From an uncultured Clostridia bacterium (GTDB lineage Bacteria > Bacillota > Clostridia > UMGS1883): 62,892 nucleotides of DNA. Below the pieces are notes generated by a model. The model made no database searches. It was not told where the DNA came from and saw only the letters and a program-made list of their open reading frames with translations. Below, one piece after another: positions 7,521 to 16,587 of this stretch (position 1 is its first letter; each line of letters begins with the position of its first letter). The stretch lies in contig CANQRB010000011.1 of the NCBI GenBank assembly GCA_947626145.1, forward strand, positions 1 through 62,892, in the 5' to 3' direction. Both the position numbers and the translations under genes were made by a program.

Positions 7521-9722
7521 GTGAAAAAGATCACGGCAAGGGCCCTGGCCGCTTCGGCGGCCGCTATACTGGCTCTGGGGACGGCCTGCCTCCCCGGGAG
7601 GGCCAGCGAAAGGGAAATAACGGTGACCCTCAACGGCGCCGTTCTGGAATTTTCTCAGCCGCCGACGGCGGTGGACGGTACCACTATGGTGCCGATGAGA
7701 ACCATATTTGAGGCTCTGGGCACAGATGTGTCCTGGAACGGGGGCGACAGCTCCGTAACCGCCGTCAAAAACGGCAGGAGCGCCTTTGTCACCGTGGGCT
7801 CGACCTCCGCCCGAATCAACGGCGAGGCCGTGGAGCTGGATCAGGCTCCGATCATAAAGAACGGAACCACCCTCGTTCCCCTGCGGGTCGTAAGCGAGGC
7901 CATGGGGGTGGACGTGGCCTGGGATCAGGAAAACTACACCGTGGTGATGACCGATGAGGACGAACCGGCGGACGAAACGTGGAAGAGCGTCACCGGCAGC
8001 ATCGACCTGAGCGCCATGACCGTTGAGGGCCCCGGCCTGTCTGTTGACGGCAAGACCGTCTGGGTAACCGGCGGCGGGGACTTCACCGTCACCGGAACCA
8101 ACGGGGACGCCATGATAAGGGTCAATACCGACAGCCGTGTCAAGCTCAGGCTGGCGGGAGTTGATCTGACTAACACCGACGGCCCGGCTATATTCTTCGA
8201 GAACTGCGATAAGGGCTTTATCACCCTGTCTAAGGGCACCGAGAACCGCCTTGCCGACGGCGGAGCCTACGGCGTGGACGCCAAGGGTACCCTGTTCAGC
8301 AATGACGACCTTGAGATAAAGGGCGGCGGCAGTCTGACGGTGGTCTCCTCCGTCAACCACGCCATAGCCTGCGACGACAAGCTCACTATAGAGGAGGGCG
8401 CCCTCAGCCTGACCGCTGTGGGCGACGGCCTCCACGCCAACGACGGCATTGAGATAAAGGGCGGCGACATAAGTGTCACCGCCGAGGGCGACGGTATCCA
8501 GTCCGAGGGCTATGTGGACATATCCGGCGGCAATATCAGCGTCACCACCACCGGCGAGGTGGCGGAAAGCTCCGGCGACCGGTTCGGCTTTGGCGGCCGG
8601 GGCATGGGCGGCGGACGACGTGACTGGGGCGGCCAGCCCTTCGACGGTGGTCAGCCCCCGCAGATGGCCGACGGGCAGCAGCCTCCGGAGCTCCCCGAGG
8701 GACAGCGGCCCATGGACGGTCAGCCGCCCGAGGAGTTTGTTCCACAGGCCGCCGAAGCTCAGGAAACCATGGACTATCCCTCCACCAAGGGCATCAAGGC
8801 GGAAACGAACCTTCTGATTCGGGGCGGGAATATAACCGTAAATTCCGCCGACCACTGTCTGCACAGCGAGGATATTATATATATAAATGAAGGTACGCTG
8901 AGCCTCACCTCCCAGAAGGGTAAGGGCATCAGCGCCCATCAGGGCCTGAGCATCGACGGCGGCAGCATAAATGTGCTGAAGTCCACCGAGGGGATTGAAA
9001 GTAAGGGCAATTTCGCCATAAACGGCGGCAGCATCTCCGTGACGGCCAGCGACGACGGTCTCAACGCCGGCGGCACCGACGGTCGGGACGCGGGCGCCAA
9101 CGGCCACGCCCTGTACCTCAACGGCGGCACGGTCTATGTGGACGCGGCGGGGGACGGCCTTGACGCCAACGGCTTCCTTTATGTAAACGGCGGCAGCATC
9201 GTTGTCAACGGCCCCACCAACAGCGGCAACGGCGCCCTTGACAGCGGCGGCAGCGTGGTTATGACGGGCGGTTTTCTGGCGGCCTCCGGCGCCAGCGGCA
9301 TGGCCGAGTATCCCCGTGGGGATCAGTGCGCCCAGCCCACCCTTGTGTACAATCTGCCCCGAACCGTGGAGGCCGGCGAGCTGGTACGGATCGAGGACGC
9401 CCAGGGCGCCGAGGTGCTGACCTATGAGTCCTCCAAGCCCTATCAGAATCTGGTGTTCTCTTCCGACGCTTTGAAGCAGGGAGAGGAGTACAAAATATAT
9501 CTGGGCGGCAGCTATGTGGGCGGCGCCGAGATCAACGGCTGTCACACCGGCGGCGCGTACACCGGCGGCGAAGAGACCGAGACTGTGACCCTGACCGAAA
9601 TGACCACCGTGCTGGGCCAGGGCGGCGGATGGGGCGGCTTCGGCGGCGGCCGCGGCGGCCGTGGAATGAGACCTCAGGATCAACAGGGACAGCAGATCCC
9701 GCAGGAACAGCAAACTTTATAA
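7521..9722 (+). CDS. Secreted stalk-domain plus beta-helix carbohydrate-binding protein (Cthe_2159-like)
   Basis: Protein of 733 residues. The GTG at 7521 follows AAGGA by ten bases and is followed by a signal peptide; an in-frame upstream extension has no ribosome site and is rejected. Residues ~32-145 are a stalk domain (TAVDGTTMVPMR, IIKNGTTLVPLR). Residues ~155-620 are right-handed beta-helix-like repeats with units such as DLEIKGGGSLTV and GDGLHANDGIEIKGGDI, resembling the Cthe_2159 family (calcium- and polygalacturonate-binding). A Gly/Gln/Pro-rich insert interrupts the helix at ~355-406, and the tail is Gly/Arg then Gln-rich. Probably a wall-associated glycan-binding protein, divergent from the deacetylase gene. 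Confidence 0.85.
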   Translation: MKKITARALAASAAAILALGTACLPGRASEREITVTLNGAVLEFSQPPTAVDGTTMVPMRTIFEALGTDVSWNGGDSSVTAVKNGRSAFVTVGSTSARINGEAVELDQAPIIKNGTTLVPLRVVSEAMGVDVAWDQENYTVVMTDEDEPADETWKSVTGSIDLSAMTVEGPGLSVDGKTVWVTGGGDFTVTGTNGDAMIRVNTDSRVKLRLAGVDLTNTDGPAIFFENCDKGFITLSKGTENRLADGGAYGVDAKGTLFSNDDLEIKGGGSLTVVSSVNHAIACDDKLTIEEGALSLTAVGDGLHANDGIEIKGGDISVTAEGDGIQSEGYVDISGGNISVTTTGEVAESSGDRFGFGGRGMGGGRRDWGGQPFDGGQPPQMADGQQPPELPEGQRPMDGQPPEEFVPQAAEAQETMDYPSTKGIKAETNLLIRGGNITVNSADHCLHSEDIIYINEGTLSLTSQKGKGISAHQGLSIDGGSINVLKSTEGIESKGNFAINGGSISVTASDDGLNAGGTDGRDAGANGHALYLNGGTVYVDAAGDGLDANGFLYVNGGSIVVNGPTNSGNGALDSGGSVVMTGGFLAASGASGMAEYPRGDQCAQPTLVYNLPRTVEAGELVRIEDAQGAEVLTYESSKPYQNLVFSSDALKQGEEYKIYLGGSYVGGAEINGCHTGGAYTGGEETETVTLTEMTTVLGQGGGWGGFGGGRGGRGMRPQDQQGQQIPQEQQTL

Positions 9723-9809
9723 CGGATAATCTGATGAAACAGCGGGGTTATAAAAACTCGCTCTGTAATTTAAAGGCATGGGGCCGGTCGAAAAAATCGT
9801 GCAGAACGG

Positions 9810-9912
9810 ACGAAAATCAGCTCTCGCAGGCGGCTCACGCCGCCGAGAAAGCCCTCCCGACGGCGTACATAGGTACGCCGAGGGTGATTTTCGTTCGTAG
9901 TTCAAGGGCATA
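9810..9912 (+). other. Three-way-junction-like inverted repeat element
   Basis: Outer stem ACGAAAATCA (9810-9819) / TGATTTTCGT (9885-9894) encloses two hairpins: GGCGGC tcac GCCGCC (9829-9844) and CGGCGTAC atag GTACGCCG (9861-9880). The following GTTCAAGGGCATA (9900-9912) recurs inverted at 10027-10039, next to a diverged inverted copy of GGGGCCG...GCAGA (9779-9804 versus 10042-10065). This could be a small RNA, a REP-like element or MITE debris. It and the terminator account for most of the 456-bp gap. Confidence 0.5.
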
Positions 9913-9922
9913 AGATAAAAAG

Positions 9923-9954
9923 AAAAACCGCCGGTTCAAAAAACGGCGGTTTTT
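9923..9954 (+). terminator. Intrinsic terminator
   Basis: AAAAACCGCCG / CGGCGGTTTTT with a ten-base loop, about 200 bases after the stop of the beta-helix protein gene. Confidence 0.8.
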
Positions 9955-10101
9955 CTACATTAGTTATGGCTATATAACTTTTTAAATTTGACGTTCCAAT
10001 ACTTAAGCTTGTTTTAAATTAATTCCTATGCCCTTGAACGGTCTGCGCCATTTTTTTACGGCCCCAAAATTATAAATTTTGTGAATTTTATAATTTCCGT
10101 A

Positions 10102-10130
10102 TTGACGAACGGGGTTTTATGTTGTATAAT
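10102..10130 (+). promoter_or_regulatory. Promoter of the zinc-ribbon/LTA-synthase pair
   Basis: TTGACG, 17-nt spacer, TATAAT, about 48 bases before the ATG of the zinc-ribbon gene. Confidence 0.75.
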
Positions 10131-10178
10131 AACACAGTGGACTTTGAGCCCGATATACTATATATTGGAGGTGACTCA

Positions 10179-10424
10179 ATGTTTTGCCCTAAATGTGGAA
10201 AAATGAATCCTGACGACAGGGAAAAGTGCAGCGGCTGCGGAGCCGTTCTCCACGAGGAGGAACCCCGTAACGCAAAAAAGAAGAAGAGCCCTGTCGGCAA
10301 AATAATCGCGATCATTGCCGCTCTGGCGGTTGCGGCGGGCGGTACGGCGGTGGCCGTGACGAGCTGCGACGGTCAGGCTGAGGCCGCAGTCTTTGCCGAG
10401 GCCTGTTATATTCTCGTTAAATAA
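10179..10424 (+). CDS. Small zinc-ribbon membrane protein
   Basis: Protein of 81 residues. The ATG at 10179 follows GGAGGTGACTCA. The N-terminus is a zinc ribbon with two CxxC knuckles (FCPKCGK and CSGCGA). Next come a lysine-rich linker (KKKKSPVGK) and one transmembrane helix (IIAIIAALAVAAGGTAVAV). This pattern suggests an N-in membrane protein with a cytosolic zinc ribbon. It precedes the LTA-synthase-like gene by 23 bases and shares its promoter, but the function is unknown. Confidence 0.75.
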   Translation: MFCPKCGKMNPDDREKCSGCGAVLHEEEPRNAKKKKSPVGKIIAIIAALAVAAGGTAVAVTSCDGQAEAAVFAEACYILVK

Positions 10425-10447
10425 GTGAAAAGGAGGGTGAGGCCATT

Positions 10448-12622
10448 TTGAAAAGCTTCCTGAAAGCTGCCTGGAAGGGCATACGCGCCTTCTTTTCGGG
10501 ACTGTCTCGCTTTATTGAACGTCATACCATCATATTCTGCGCCATTCTCAGTCTGCTCGAGAATTTTATTATAGAGGCCCTCAGCCGCCGCGGAATTGGC
10601 GCCGCGGTGAAATACCTCATCGAAAATCCGGTTGTTTTTTTGTACAACGCGCTGATAATCATGCTCTGCCTTTCCCTGTCGCTGCTGTTCCGGCGGCGGG
10701 TGTTCGGCATTGTGCTGTTTTCCCTGCCGTGGCTGCTGTGCGGCCTGATAAACAACGCGGTTCTCAACTACCGCGTGACGCCGCTGGCGGCCATTGACTT
10801 TCAGATAGTCAAGATGAGCCTGATCCTCGTCTATCTCAACAAGGCCCAGCGTATCATGCTTTACGTGGGGGCGGCTCTGGCGGTCATCGCCGTGGTTGTC
10901 CTGTGGGTAGTGGGGCCGAAGGTCAGCGGAAAAATACACTTCGGCCGCAACGTGGCCACCATTGTGGGCCTGCTGGCGGCGGTGGTAATATCCACCAATA
11001 TCGGCCTGAATTTCCAGGCCCTCGGCAACCGCTTCGGCGACCTGGTGGGGGCATATAACAATTACGGCTTTGTGTACTGCTTCAGCTCCAGTGTGCTGGA
11101 CACCGGCATAGACAAGCCCGCCGGCTACAGCGAGGAAATGGTAAAATCCGTCACCGACAGCCTGCCCGAGGTTTCGGTTTCCCGTGAGGACGCCGACCGG
11201 CCCGACGTCATTATGGTGCAGCTGGAGTCCTTCCTCGACCCCAATCTGATAAAGGGCGCAAAGTTCAGCACAAACCCCGCGCCCATCTTCACCTGGCTCA
11301 AGGAAAATTACACCTGCGGGGCCCTGCATATGCCCTCCTACGGCGGCGGCACGGCCAACTCCGAGTTCGAGGTGCTTACCGGCATGACCATGGAGGCCTT
11401 CGGCGCGGGAGAATACCCGTACAAGACCATCATGCTCAAGGTTCCCTGCGAAAGTCTGGCCTACAACCTTAAGGATCTGGGCTACGGAACCCATGCCATC
11501 CACGACCACACCGGCAACTTCTACGACCGGGACAAGGTCTATCCCCATCTTGGCTTTGACAGCTTCCAGTCCATCGAATACATGAACAACATCGAGCGCA
11601 CGGCCTACGGCTGGTGCAAGGACAAAATACTCACCAACGAGATCCTCACAGCCATCGACACCGATCAGGATCACGAGCACAAGTTCGTCTGGGCCGTTTC
11701 GGTACAGGGCCACGGCAAGTACCCCTCCGAGCCAATCGAGGATCTCGACTTGGCGGTGACCATGGAGCGGGGCACCTTCTCCGACGAGCGCACCTCCATG
11801 ATAGAATATTATTCCAACATGGTCTATGAAATGGACGCCTTCGTCGGCGACCTTATCTCCAAGCTGGAGGAGCGGGGCCGTCCCACGGTGCTCGTCCTCT
11901 ACGGCGACCACCTGCCCAGTCTGGACTTCACCGCCGACGAGCTGGAGCTTGGGGACGTTTACACCACCGAATACGTGATATGGGACAATATCGGCCTCCA
12001 GCGCCAGCCCTACACAAAGATGGAGTCCAACTTCCTCAGCAGCTATGTGACCTCCATTCTGGGCTACCAGATAGGCACCATTAACCGCTTTAATCAAAGC
12101 TGCGGCAACGATCCGGAGTACCAGTCGAAGCTGGAGCTGCTGCAATACGACTCCCTTTACGGCGAGCACTACGGCTGGCCCACGCCGGACTATTACCAGC
12201 CCACGGATATGCGCATGGGCACCGTGCCGGTAACGCTGGACTATGTGACCCTCATCGGACAGAACCTCTATGTCCACGGCAGCGGCTTCACGGACAAGAG
12301 TATAATCTATATCAACGGCGAAAAGATGAGCCGCACCAGCCGGCTTAGCTCCTCCTGCCTGACGCTTGCGGGGGTAGAGCTGACCCGGGGCGACTCCATA
12401 CGGGTGGGACAGCCCTCCAGTAAGCGAGAGGTGCTGAGCTACACCGACGAGGTAATTTACGGGGCTCAGGTGACGATGCCCCAGACCGACGCTGACGCCG
12501 ACACCGCCACCGACTCTGCAAACGAGACCCCTCCCGAGGATGGAGCGGACGCGGACGACGGGCAGCTTCCCGCTGACAACGCCGCCGAACCTGCCGAAAC
12601 CGCAAACTCCGTCGCGGCATGA
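10448..12622 (+). CDS. LTA synthase family phosphoglycerol transferase (sulfatase fold)
   Basis: Membrane enzyme of 724 residues. Five N-terminal transmembrane helices (~20-195) are followed by an extracellular sulfatase-type domain from about residue 250. Visible motifs are VIMVQLESF (metal Glu), GGGTANSEFEVLTG (position of the catalytic Thr) and LYGDHLPSL (metal Asp/His). It probably transfers glycerol-phosphate to a surface glycolipid or glycan. Beyond the catalytic domain sits a small beta-rich region (LIGQNLYVHGSGFTDK) and a long acidic Ala/Asp/Glu tail, which is unusual. The start is TTG at 10448, with GGAGG 11 bases upstream. The only other nearby start, GTG at 10438, meets a stop at once. 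Confidence 0.85.
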   Translation: MKSFLKAAWKGIRAFFSGLSRFIERHTIIFCAILSLLENFIIEALSRRGIGAAVKYLIENPVVFLYNALIIMLCLSLSLLFRRRVFGIVLFSLPWLLCGLINNAVLNYRVTPLAAIDFQIVKMSLILVYLNKAQRIMLYVGAALAVIAVVVLWVVGPKVSGKIHFGRNVATIVGLLAAVVISTNIGLNFQALGNRFGDLVGAYNNYGFVYCFSSSVLDTGIDKPAGYSEEMVKSVTDSLPEVSVSREDADRPDVIMVQLESFLDPNLIKGAKFSTNPAPIFTWLKENYTCGALHMPSYGGGTANSEFEVLTGMTMEAFGAGEYPYKTIMLKVPCESLAYNLKDLGYGTHAIHDHTGNFYDRDKVYPHLGFDSFQSIEYMNNIERTAYGWCKDKILTNEILTAIDTDQDHEHKFVWAVSVQGHGKYPSEPIEDLDLAVTMERGTFSDERTSMIEYYSNMVYEMDAFVGDLISKLEERGRPTVLVLYGDHLPSLDFTADELELGDVYTTEYVIWDNIGLQRQPYTKMESNFLSSYVTSILGYQIGTINRFNQSCGNDPEYQSKLELLQYDSLYGEHYGWPTPDYYQPTDMRMGTVPVTLDYVTLIGQNLYVHGSGFTDKSIIYINGEKMSRTSRLSSSCLTLAGVELTRGDSIRVGQPSSKREVLSYTDEVIYGAQVTMPQTDADADTATDSANETPPEDGADADDGQLPADNAAEPAETANSVAA

Positions 12623-12630
12623 ATAAAAAA

Positions 12631-12667
12631 CGGGCTTTCCCAACAGATGTTGGGAGCCCGCTTTTTT
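12631..12667 (+). terminator. Terminator after the LTA-synthase-like gene
   Basis: CGGGCTttCCCAACA / TGTTGGGaGCCCG stem followed by six T. Confidence 0.85.
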
Positions 12668-12861
12668 AATGAGGAATGAGGAATTAGGAATGAGGAATAT
12701 TATTATGCACATTTATTTTATTTGTCATTGCTAACGTAACCTTGACGCCGCAGGGGCGCCCATCGGGTGTCCGCAATCAAGGATTAGTATTACACCGCCA
12801 ACGAAAAATAAAGTAGCTGTCCCGTCAGTATTCCTAATTCCTCACTCCTCATTCCTGATTT
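12668..12861. repeat. Composite intergenic repeat with both heptad ends
   Basis: Left heptads (GAGGAATGAGGAATTAGG, from 12670), a diverged module A (GGGGCGCCCATCGGGTGTCC), and right inverted heptads beginning CCGTCAGTATTCCTAATTCC (12822-12841). It separates convergent genes; no gene is seen in the 308-bp gap. Confidence 0.75.
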
Positions 12862-12891
12862 TAAATTACTGCAAACCGCAGGCACAACACA

Positions 12892-12915
12892 AGGGCCGCT
12901 CTTCGGAGCGGCCCT
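12892..12915 (-). terminator. Terminator of the second LRR gene
   Basis: AGGGCCGCT / AGCGGCCCT hairpin 16 bases past the stop on the minus strand, followed there by a T/G-rich run. Confidence 0.65.
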
Positions 12916-12930
12916 CTTGCATATATACAT

Positions 12931-15900
12931 TTACAATTTCAGCGGTTTAGTCAAAGGCCACATAGTGTCGTCCCAAAGGAAAATCTTATAATTCCAAGGC
13001 TCTTCTTCCGTACAGTCAAAGGTGAACACGGCCTTATCAAGGTTTTCTATACTCCCGCACTCCTTGCGTTCGGCCCTTATCAGATTGCCGCGCCGGTCGT
13101 AATGTGCCATATACAGCACACCGTCGGTGAACACTGCCCCGCTGTCGTTGACCACCGAAACGGAGACTATGCCGTTGTCGTCCCGGCTGTACTTGCCGAA
13201 GATGACGCCGCGGTTGGCCTCGCCGCTGTTCATGAAGAAGCAGTCCACGCTGTGCTGATTCATCATATTCCTGAGCTGTTGGGCGCAGGGAGCGTCGGCG
13301 TCTGCATAGACCGTCAGACCGCTGTTGTTGAAGGCGTTGGTGTATATCTTCTCAACTCCGCTGATATAGAGCCTGTCCAGCTTCGCCGAGTCAAAGGCGT
13401 ATTCGCCTATGTAAACCACGTCGTCGGGAACGGTGAACTCCTCCGCGGCAAGACCGGCGGGATAGACGGAAAGTCCGCCCCGGGAGTTGTACAGCACTCC
13501 GTCCACCGTCCGGAGACCGGTATCGTCCGGAGCCGCCTCAACCGAGGTCAGAGAGGTACAGCCGGCAAAAACGCCCATGGGCGACAAATACATTTCGGCG
13601 GGCAGAGCGACGGTTATCAGCGAGGTGCAGTTCCGGAAAGCGAAATCTCCAAGATAGCCCAAACCGGAGGGAAGGTCGATCTCCTTCAGAGAAGTACAGT
13701 CCATAAAGGCTTCATTGTCTATCCTGCTGAGGGTCTTGGGCAGCTCTACGTGCTCCAGAGCGGCGCAGCCCTTCAGGGCCGCCTCGTCTATGGTTTGGAG
13801 CGCCGGAGACAGGGTCAGGCTTTTCAGCGATGAGCATCCGGCCAGCGCGCGCCCGTTCAGCCAGGCTATACCGTCGGGCAGAACGAACTCCTTAATGCCG
13901 GTACAGTCCGCAAAGGCTTCGTTCCCGATGAATTCCAGACCGTCGGGCAGGTCAAAGCCGCTCACCGAGGCGCAGCCCCGGAAGGCGCCGCTGCCTATGT
14001 TCTTGACCGTAAAGGGTATTTCTACGGACGTCAGGGAGGCGCAGCCGTCGAAGGCGTAGTCGGGCACATACGTCATACCGCGGGCCAGCTTTACCGGTCC
14101 GGTGATGGAGCTGCAGCCGGAAAAGGCGTAGCCCCCCAGCTCAACGATGGTGTCGGGCAGGTTTATGTCGGAGAGGGCCGAACAGTCACTGAAAGCGCTG
14201 TTGCCAAAAAAGCGGATATTTTCGGGGAGAACCACACGGCGCAGATTTTCGCAGTCGCTGAAAGCTTTGTCGCCGATGGAGTCCATACGCCGGGGCAGGA
14301 CGATCTCCTCGATGGCTGAGCCCATAAACATCCCTTCCGGCACCTCGGTAATATGGGTAAGGTCTGGGAAGGTCTTAAGATTTCTGCAGTAGTAGAAGGC
14401 ATATTTGCCCACGGCGGTGATCTCGCCGCTGATACTCAGTTCCTTCAGGGACGAACAAAGATTAAAGGCGCTCTCGCCGATGGAGGTTATATTGCCGTCG
14501 ATAACGATCCTCTCCGCGTTGGAGGAATAAAAGGCTCCGGCGGGCAGCTCGGTGAGTGTGGTGCGCATTTCCACCGATTTCAAAGAGTCGCAGCCGTCAA
14601 AGGCGCCGGACTCGATGGATGTAACATCGCCGGTTATTTTCAGCTCCTTCAGAACCTGCATATCGGAGAAGTCGTTTTTGCGCAGCTCCATAGAGCCGCG
14701 AAGCTCCATCTTTTCGACAATATAATTGTAGCTGGAGGGAACAAAGCTTATGCCCGCGCCAAACACTGTCTCGCGGCCCAGAATGATGCCATAGACGCTT
14801 GTCATAAGGTCGCCGATCACCGTCCGTTCACAGGTTGAGTTTTGGAACGTATAGGATCCCAGCACACCGTCGCCGCAGAGAAGGGTCACGCTGTCAAAGC
14901 TGTCGTCGCGGAACGCGTTGTCCACGCGTTCCAAAGACTCGCCGAGGGTCAGCTCCTTCAAATTCCGGCAGTTCGAAAAGGCGTCGCTGCCAACGGAAAC
15001 GGCGGAGTCCAGGCTTTGGGAGCCGATATCGGAGCCCTTAAAGGCATCATAGTCAATCGTCTTAACTCGGGAAAGATCAAAATTTTCAAGGCCGGTACAG
15101 GCGCAAAAGGCGCGTTGGCCCACGTACTCCAGGCTTTCGGGGCACGCCGCGCCGGCCAGATCCATCTTTACGAAGGCGTTGGCCCCGACCCGGCGGAGGG
15201 CGGAGGGCAGGTTTTCAACGGTCAGGCCGGTAAAGGCGTCGTCGCCAATGACCTCAACGGTGTCGGGAATGGCGATGGTTCCCAGACCGGTTCCGGCCAG
15301 AGCCTCATTGCCGATATAAGTGACAGGGCCAAGCAGCTTCAGCTCACGCAGATTTTCGCGTCTGTTCAAGAACCTGTCGGGAATCGAGGTCACGCTCCGG
15401 CCCAGTGTGACGCTCTCTATGCCGAGATTCGTAACTATGCCGCCGATGTCGGCGAGGCCGTCGCCCACCACAAGGGTTTTGAGCCCAATCAACTGGTCGA
15501 TGCACCTGTTTCCCAGCTCGGTGACGGTGTCGGGCAGGACGAGGGTCTCCAGAGAATCACAGTCATTAAAGGCTTCGGCGCCGATTTTTTCCACCTTGCC
15601 CAGGTCGATGCTCACAAGGGCGCGGCAGCTGTCGAAGGCCTCGTCGCCAATGGTCTTGACCCCTTCGGGGATCTTGAGCTCGGTCAAATGGGAGCAGTTG
15701 ACAAAGGCGCTTTCCTCTATGGAGCGCAAAGTTTCGGGCAGAACGAGGGATTGGACCTTTATACCGTTGTAAAAACAGCCGCGCCCGATGACGGTCACCG
15801 GACAGCCGCCCATCTCGTCGGGCACTGCCACATCGAGCATTTCTTCGATGTTATGGCAGTCGAAATCGGTGAGAATGGTCTCGCCGTTTTCCTGATAGTA

Positions 15901-16020
15901 GGTGTACAGTCCCTCCTTGAAGGGGCCATCGCGTTCGGCCGACGCACAAAGGCACAGCGCCGTCAGCATCAGAGCGGCGGCGGTCGGGACAATGACCGCA
16001 AGTTTTTGGAGCTTTTTCAT
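12931..16020 (-). CDS. Large secreted BspA-like leucine-rich repeat protein
   Basis: Protein of 1029 residues. Signal peptide ~1-28 ends CLCASA. From ~60 to ~890 it consists of LRR_5/BspA repeats such as LKIPEGVKTIGDEAFDSC, interrupted by less regular segments. The last ~110 residues are a non-repeat C-terminal domain ending NYKIFLWDDTMWPLTKPLKL. No LPXTG, SLH or stalk anchor is visible, so it may be released or bound non-covalently. Likely role: adhesion or host/microbe contact, by family analogy. AGGAGG precedes the ATG. It shares its promoter design and leader RNA with the LRR gene at 3.7 kb. Confidence 0.9.
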   Translation of the reverse strand: MKKLQKLAVIVPTAAALMLTALCLCASAERDGPFKEGLYTYYQENGETILTDFDCHNIEEMLDVAVPDEMGGCPVTVIGRGCFYNGIKVQSLVLPETLRSIEESAFVNCSHLTELKIPEGVKTIGDEAFDSCRALVSIDLGKVEKIGAEAFNDCDSLETLVLPDTVTELGNRCIDQLIGLKTLVVGDGLADIGGIVTNLGIESVTLGRSVTSIPDRFLNRRENLRELKLLGPVTYIGNEALAGTGLGTIAIPDTVEVIGDDAFTGLTVENLPSALRRVGANAFVKMDLAGAACPESLEYVGQRAFCACTGLENFDLSRVKTIDYDAFKGSDIGSQSLDSAVSVGSDAFSNCRNLKELTLGESLERVDNAFRDDSFDSVTLLCGDGVLGSYTFQNSTCERTVIGDLMTSVYGIILGRETVFGAGISFVPSSYNYIVEKMELRGSMELRKNDFSDMQVLKELKITGDVTSIESGAFDGCDSLKSVEMRTTLTELPAGAFYSSNAERIVIDGNITSIGESAFNLCSSLKELSISGEITAVGKYAFYYCRNLKTFPDLTHITEVPEGMFMGSAIEEIVLPRRMDSIGDKAFSDCENLRRVVLPENIRFFGNSAFSDCSALSDINLPDTIVELGGYAFSGCSSITGPVKLARGMTYVPDYAFDGCASLTSVEIPFTVKNIGSGAFRGCASVSGFDLPDGLEFIGNEAFADCTGIKEFVLPDGIAWLNGRALAGCSSLKSLTLSPALQTIDEAALKGCAALEHVELPKTLSRIDNEAFMDCTSLKEIDLPSGLGYLGDFAFRNCTSLITVALPAEMYLSPMGVFAGCTSLTSVEAAPDDTGLRTVDGVLYNSRGGLSVYPAGLAAEEFTVPDDVVYIGEYAFDSAKLDRLYISGVEKIYTNAFNNSGLTVYADADAPCAQQLRNMMNQHSVDCFFMNSGEANRGVIFGKYSRDDNGIVSVSVVNDSGAVFTDGVLYMAHYDRRGNLIRAERKECGSIENLDKAVFTFDCTEEEPWNYKIFLWDDTMWPLTKPLKL

Positions 16021-16080
16021 ATTTTTTCCTCCTTGAAAATGCTGTTAAATTTTCCTTATCCTTTGTGATTGCGGCAATAC

Positions 16081-16255
16081 AAAAAATGCGCCGCTTTTGA
16101 CCAAAGCGGCGCACAAAAAAACGCATGCCTCAGTCTATTGCTACGACACAATTTCATTTCCGTTTATACGCTAATTTGCTAAGAAATGACAAACTCAGCA
16201 TACGTTTTTTTCGTACGTACACTTAGCAATCAGCGCTCATTATGAAATTGTGTCG
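16081..16255 (-). ncRNA. Candidate structured leader RNA with intrinsic terminator (copy 2)
   Basis: Minus-strand counterpart of the leader at 3.5 kb. Outer 14-bp stem pairs 16242-16255 with 16144-16157 (CGACACAATTTCAT). Inner stem TTGCTAAG/CTTAGCAA pairs 16222-16229 with 16176-16183. A perfect 11-bp terminator TGCGCCGCTTT/AAAGCGGCGCA (16087-16113) has a five-base loop and T run. Stem sequences differ from copy 1 while pairing is kept. Single-stranded stretches such as GCGTTTTTTTGTGCGCCGC are identical. Confidence 0.65.
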
Positions 16256-16262
16256 CATAGTC

Positions 16263-16291
16263 AGTATAACACATTTTTTTCCGGTTGTAAA
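16263..16291 (-). promoter_or_regulatory. Promoter of the second BspA-like LRR gene
   Basis: Read on the minus strand: TTTACA, 17-nt spacer ending AATGTGT, TATACT. Both hexamers, spacing and spacer end match the promoter of the first LRR gene. Confidence 0.8.
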
Positions 16292-16310
16292 GAGTTTTTT
16301 TGAAAAATTA

Positions 16311-16582
16311 CGAATGAGGAGTTAGGAATATTTGGAAATGAGGAATGAGGAGTGAGGAATTAGGAATATTGGCAGGGCAGATACGGCGTTTGTGTGACTG
16401 TACCGTAAACGTAACAATGATACCGTAGGGGCGCCTATCGGGCGTCCGCCATCAAACGTTTACAGCGACAATAGCAAACGAAATTACAAATCAAATATTT
16501 ATGTTCCGTCTTACGGTAAACACGACAAATAAATTTGTCGTACAATTTATTCCTCATTCCTCATTCCTAATTCCTAATTTTC
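16311..16582. repeat. Composite intergenic repeat between the LRR promoter and the FNT gene
   Basis: Left heptads (GAATGAGGAGTTAGGAAT and more, 16312-16370), AATATTGGCAGGGCAG, module A with CCGCCATCAAACGTTTAC, then right inverted heptads (16548-16580). With the leader it fills the 567-bp gap. Confidence 0.75.
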
Positions 16583-16587
16583 AACCT

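Noticed and set aside
7443-9713. Long open frame antisense to the beta-helix protein gene
   Set aside because: High GC third positions create antisense frames; low-complexity Ala/Gly/His composition and no start signal.
10406-12712. Long antisense frame opposite the LTA-synthase-like gene
   Set aside because: Composition is that of a GC shadow, and the sense gene has clear catalytic motifs and membrane helices.
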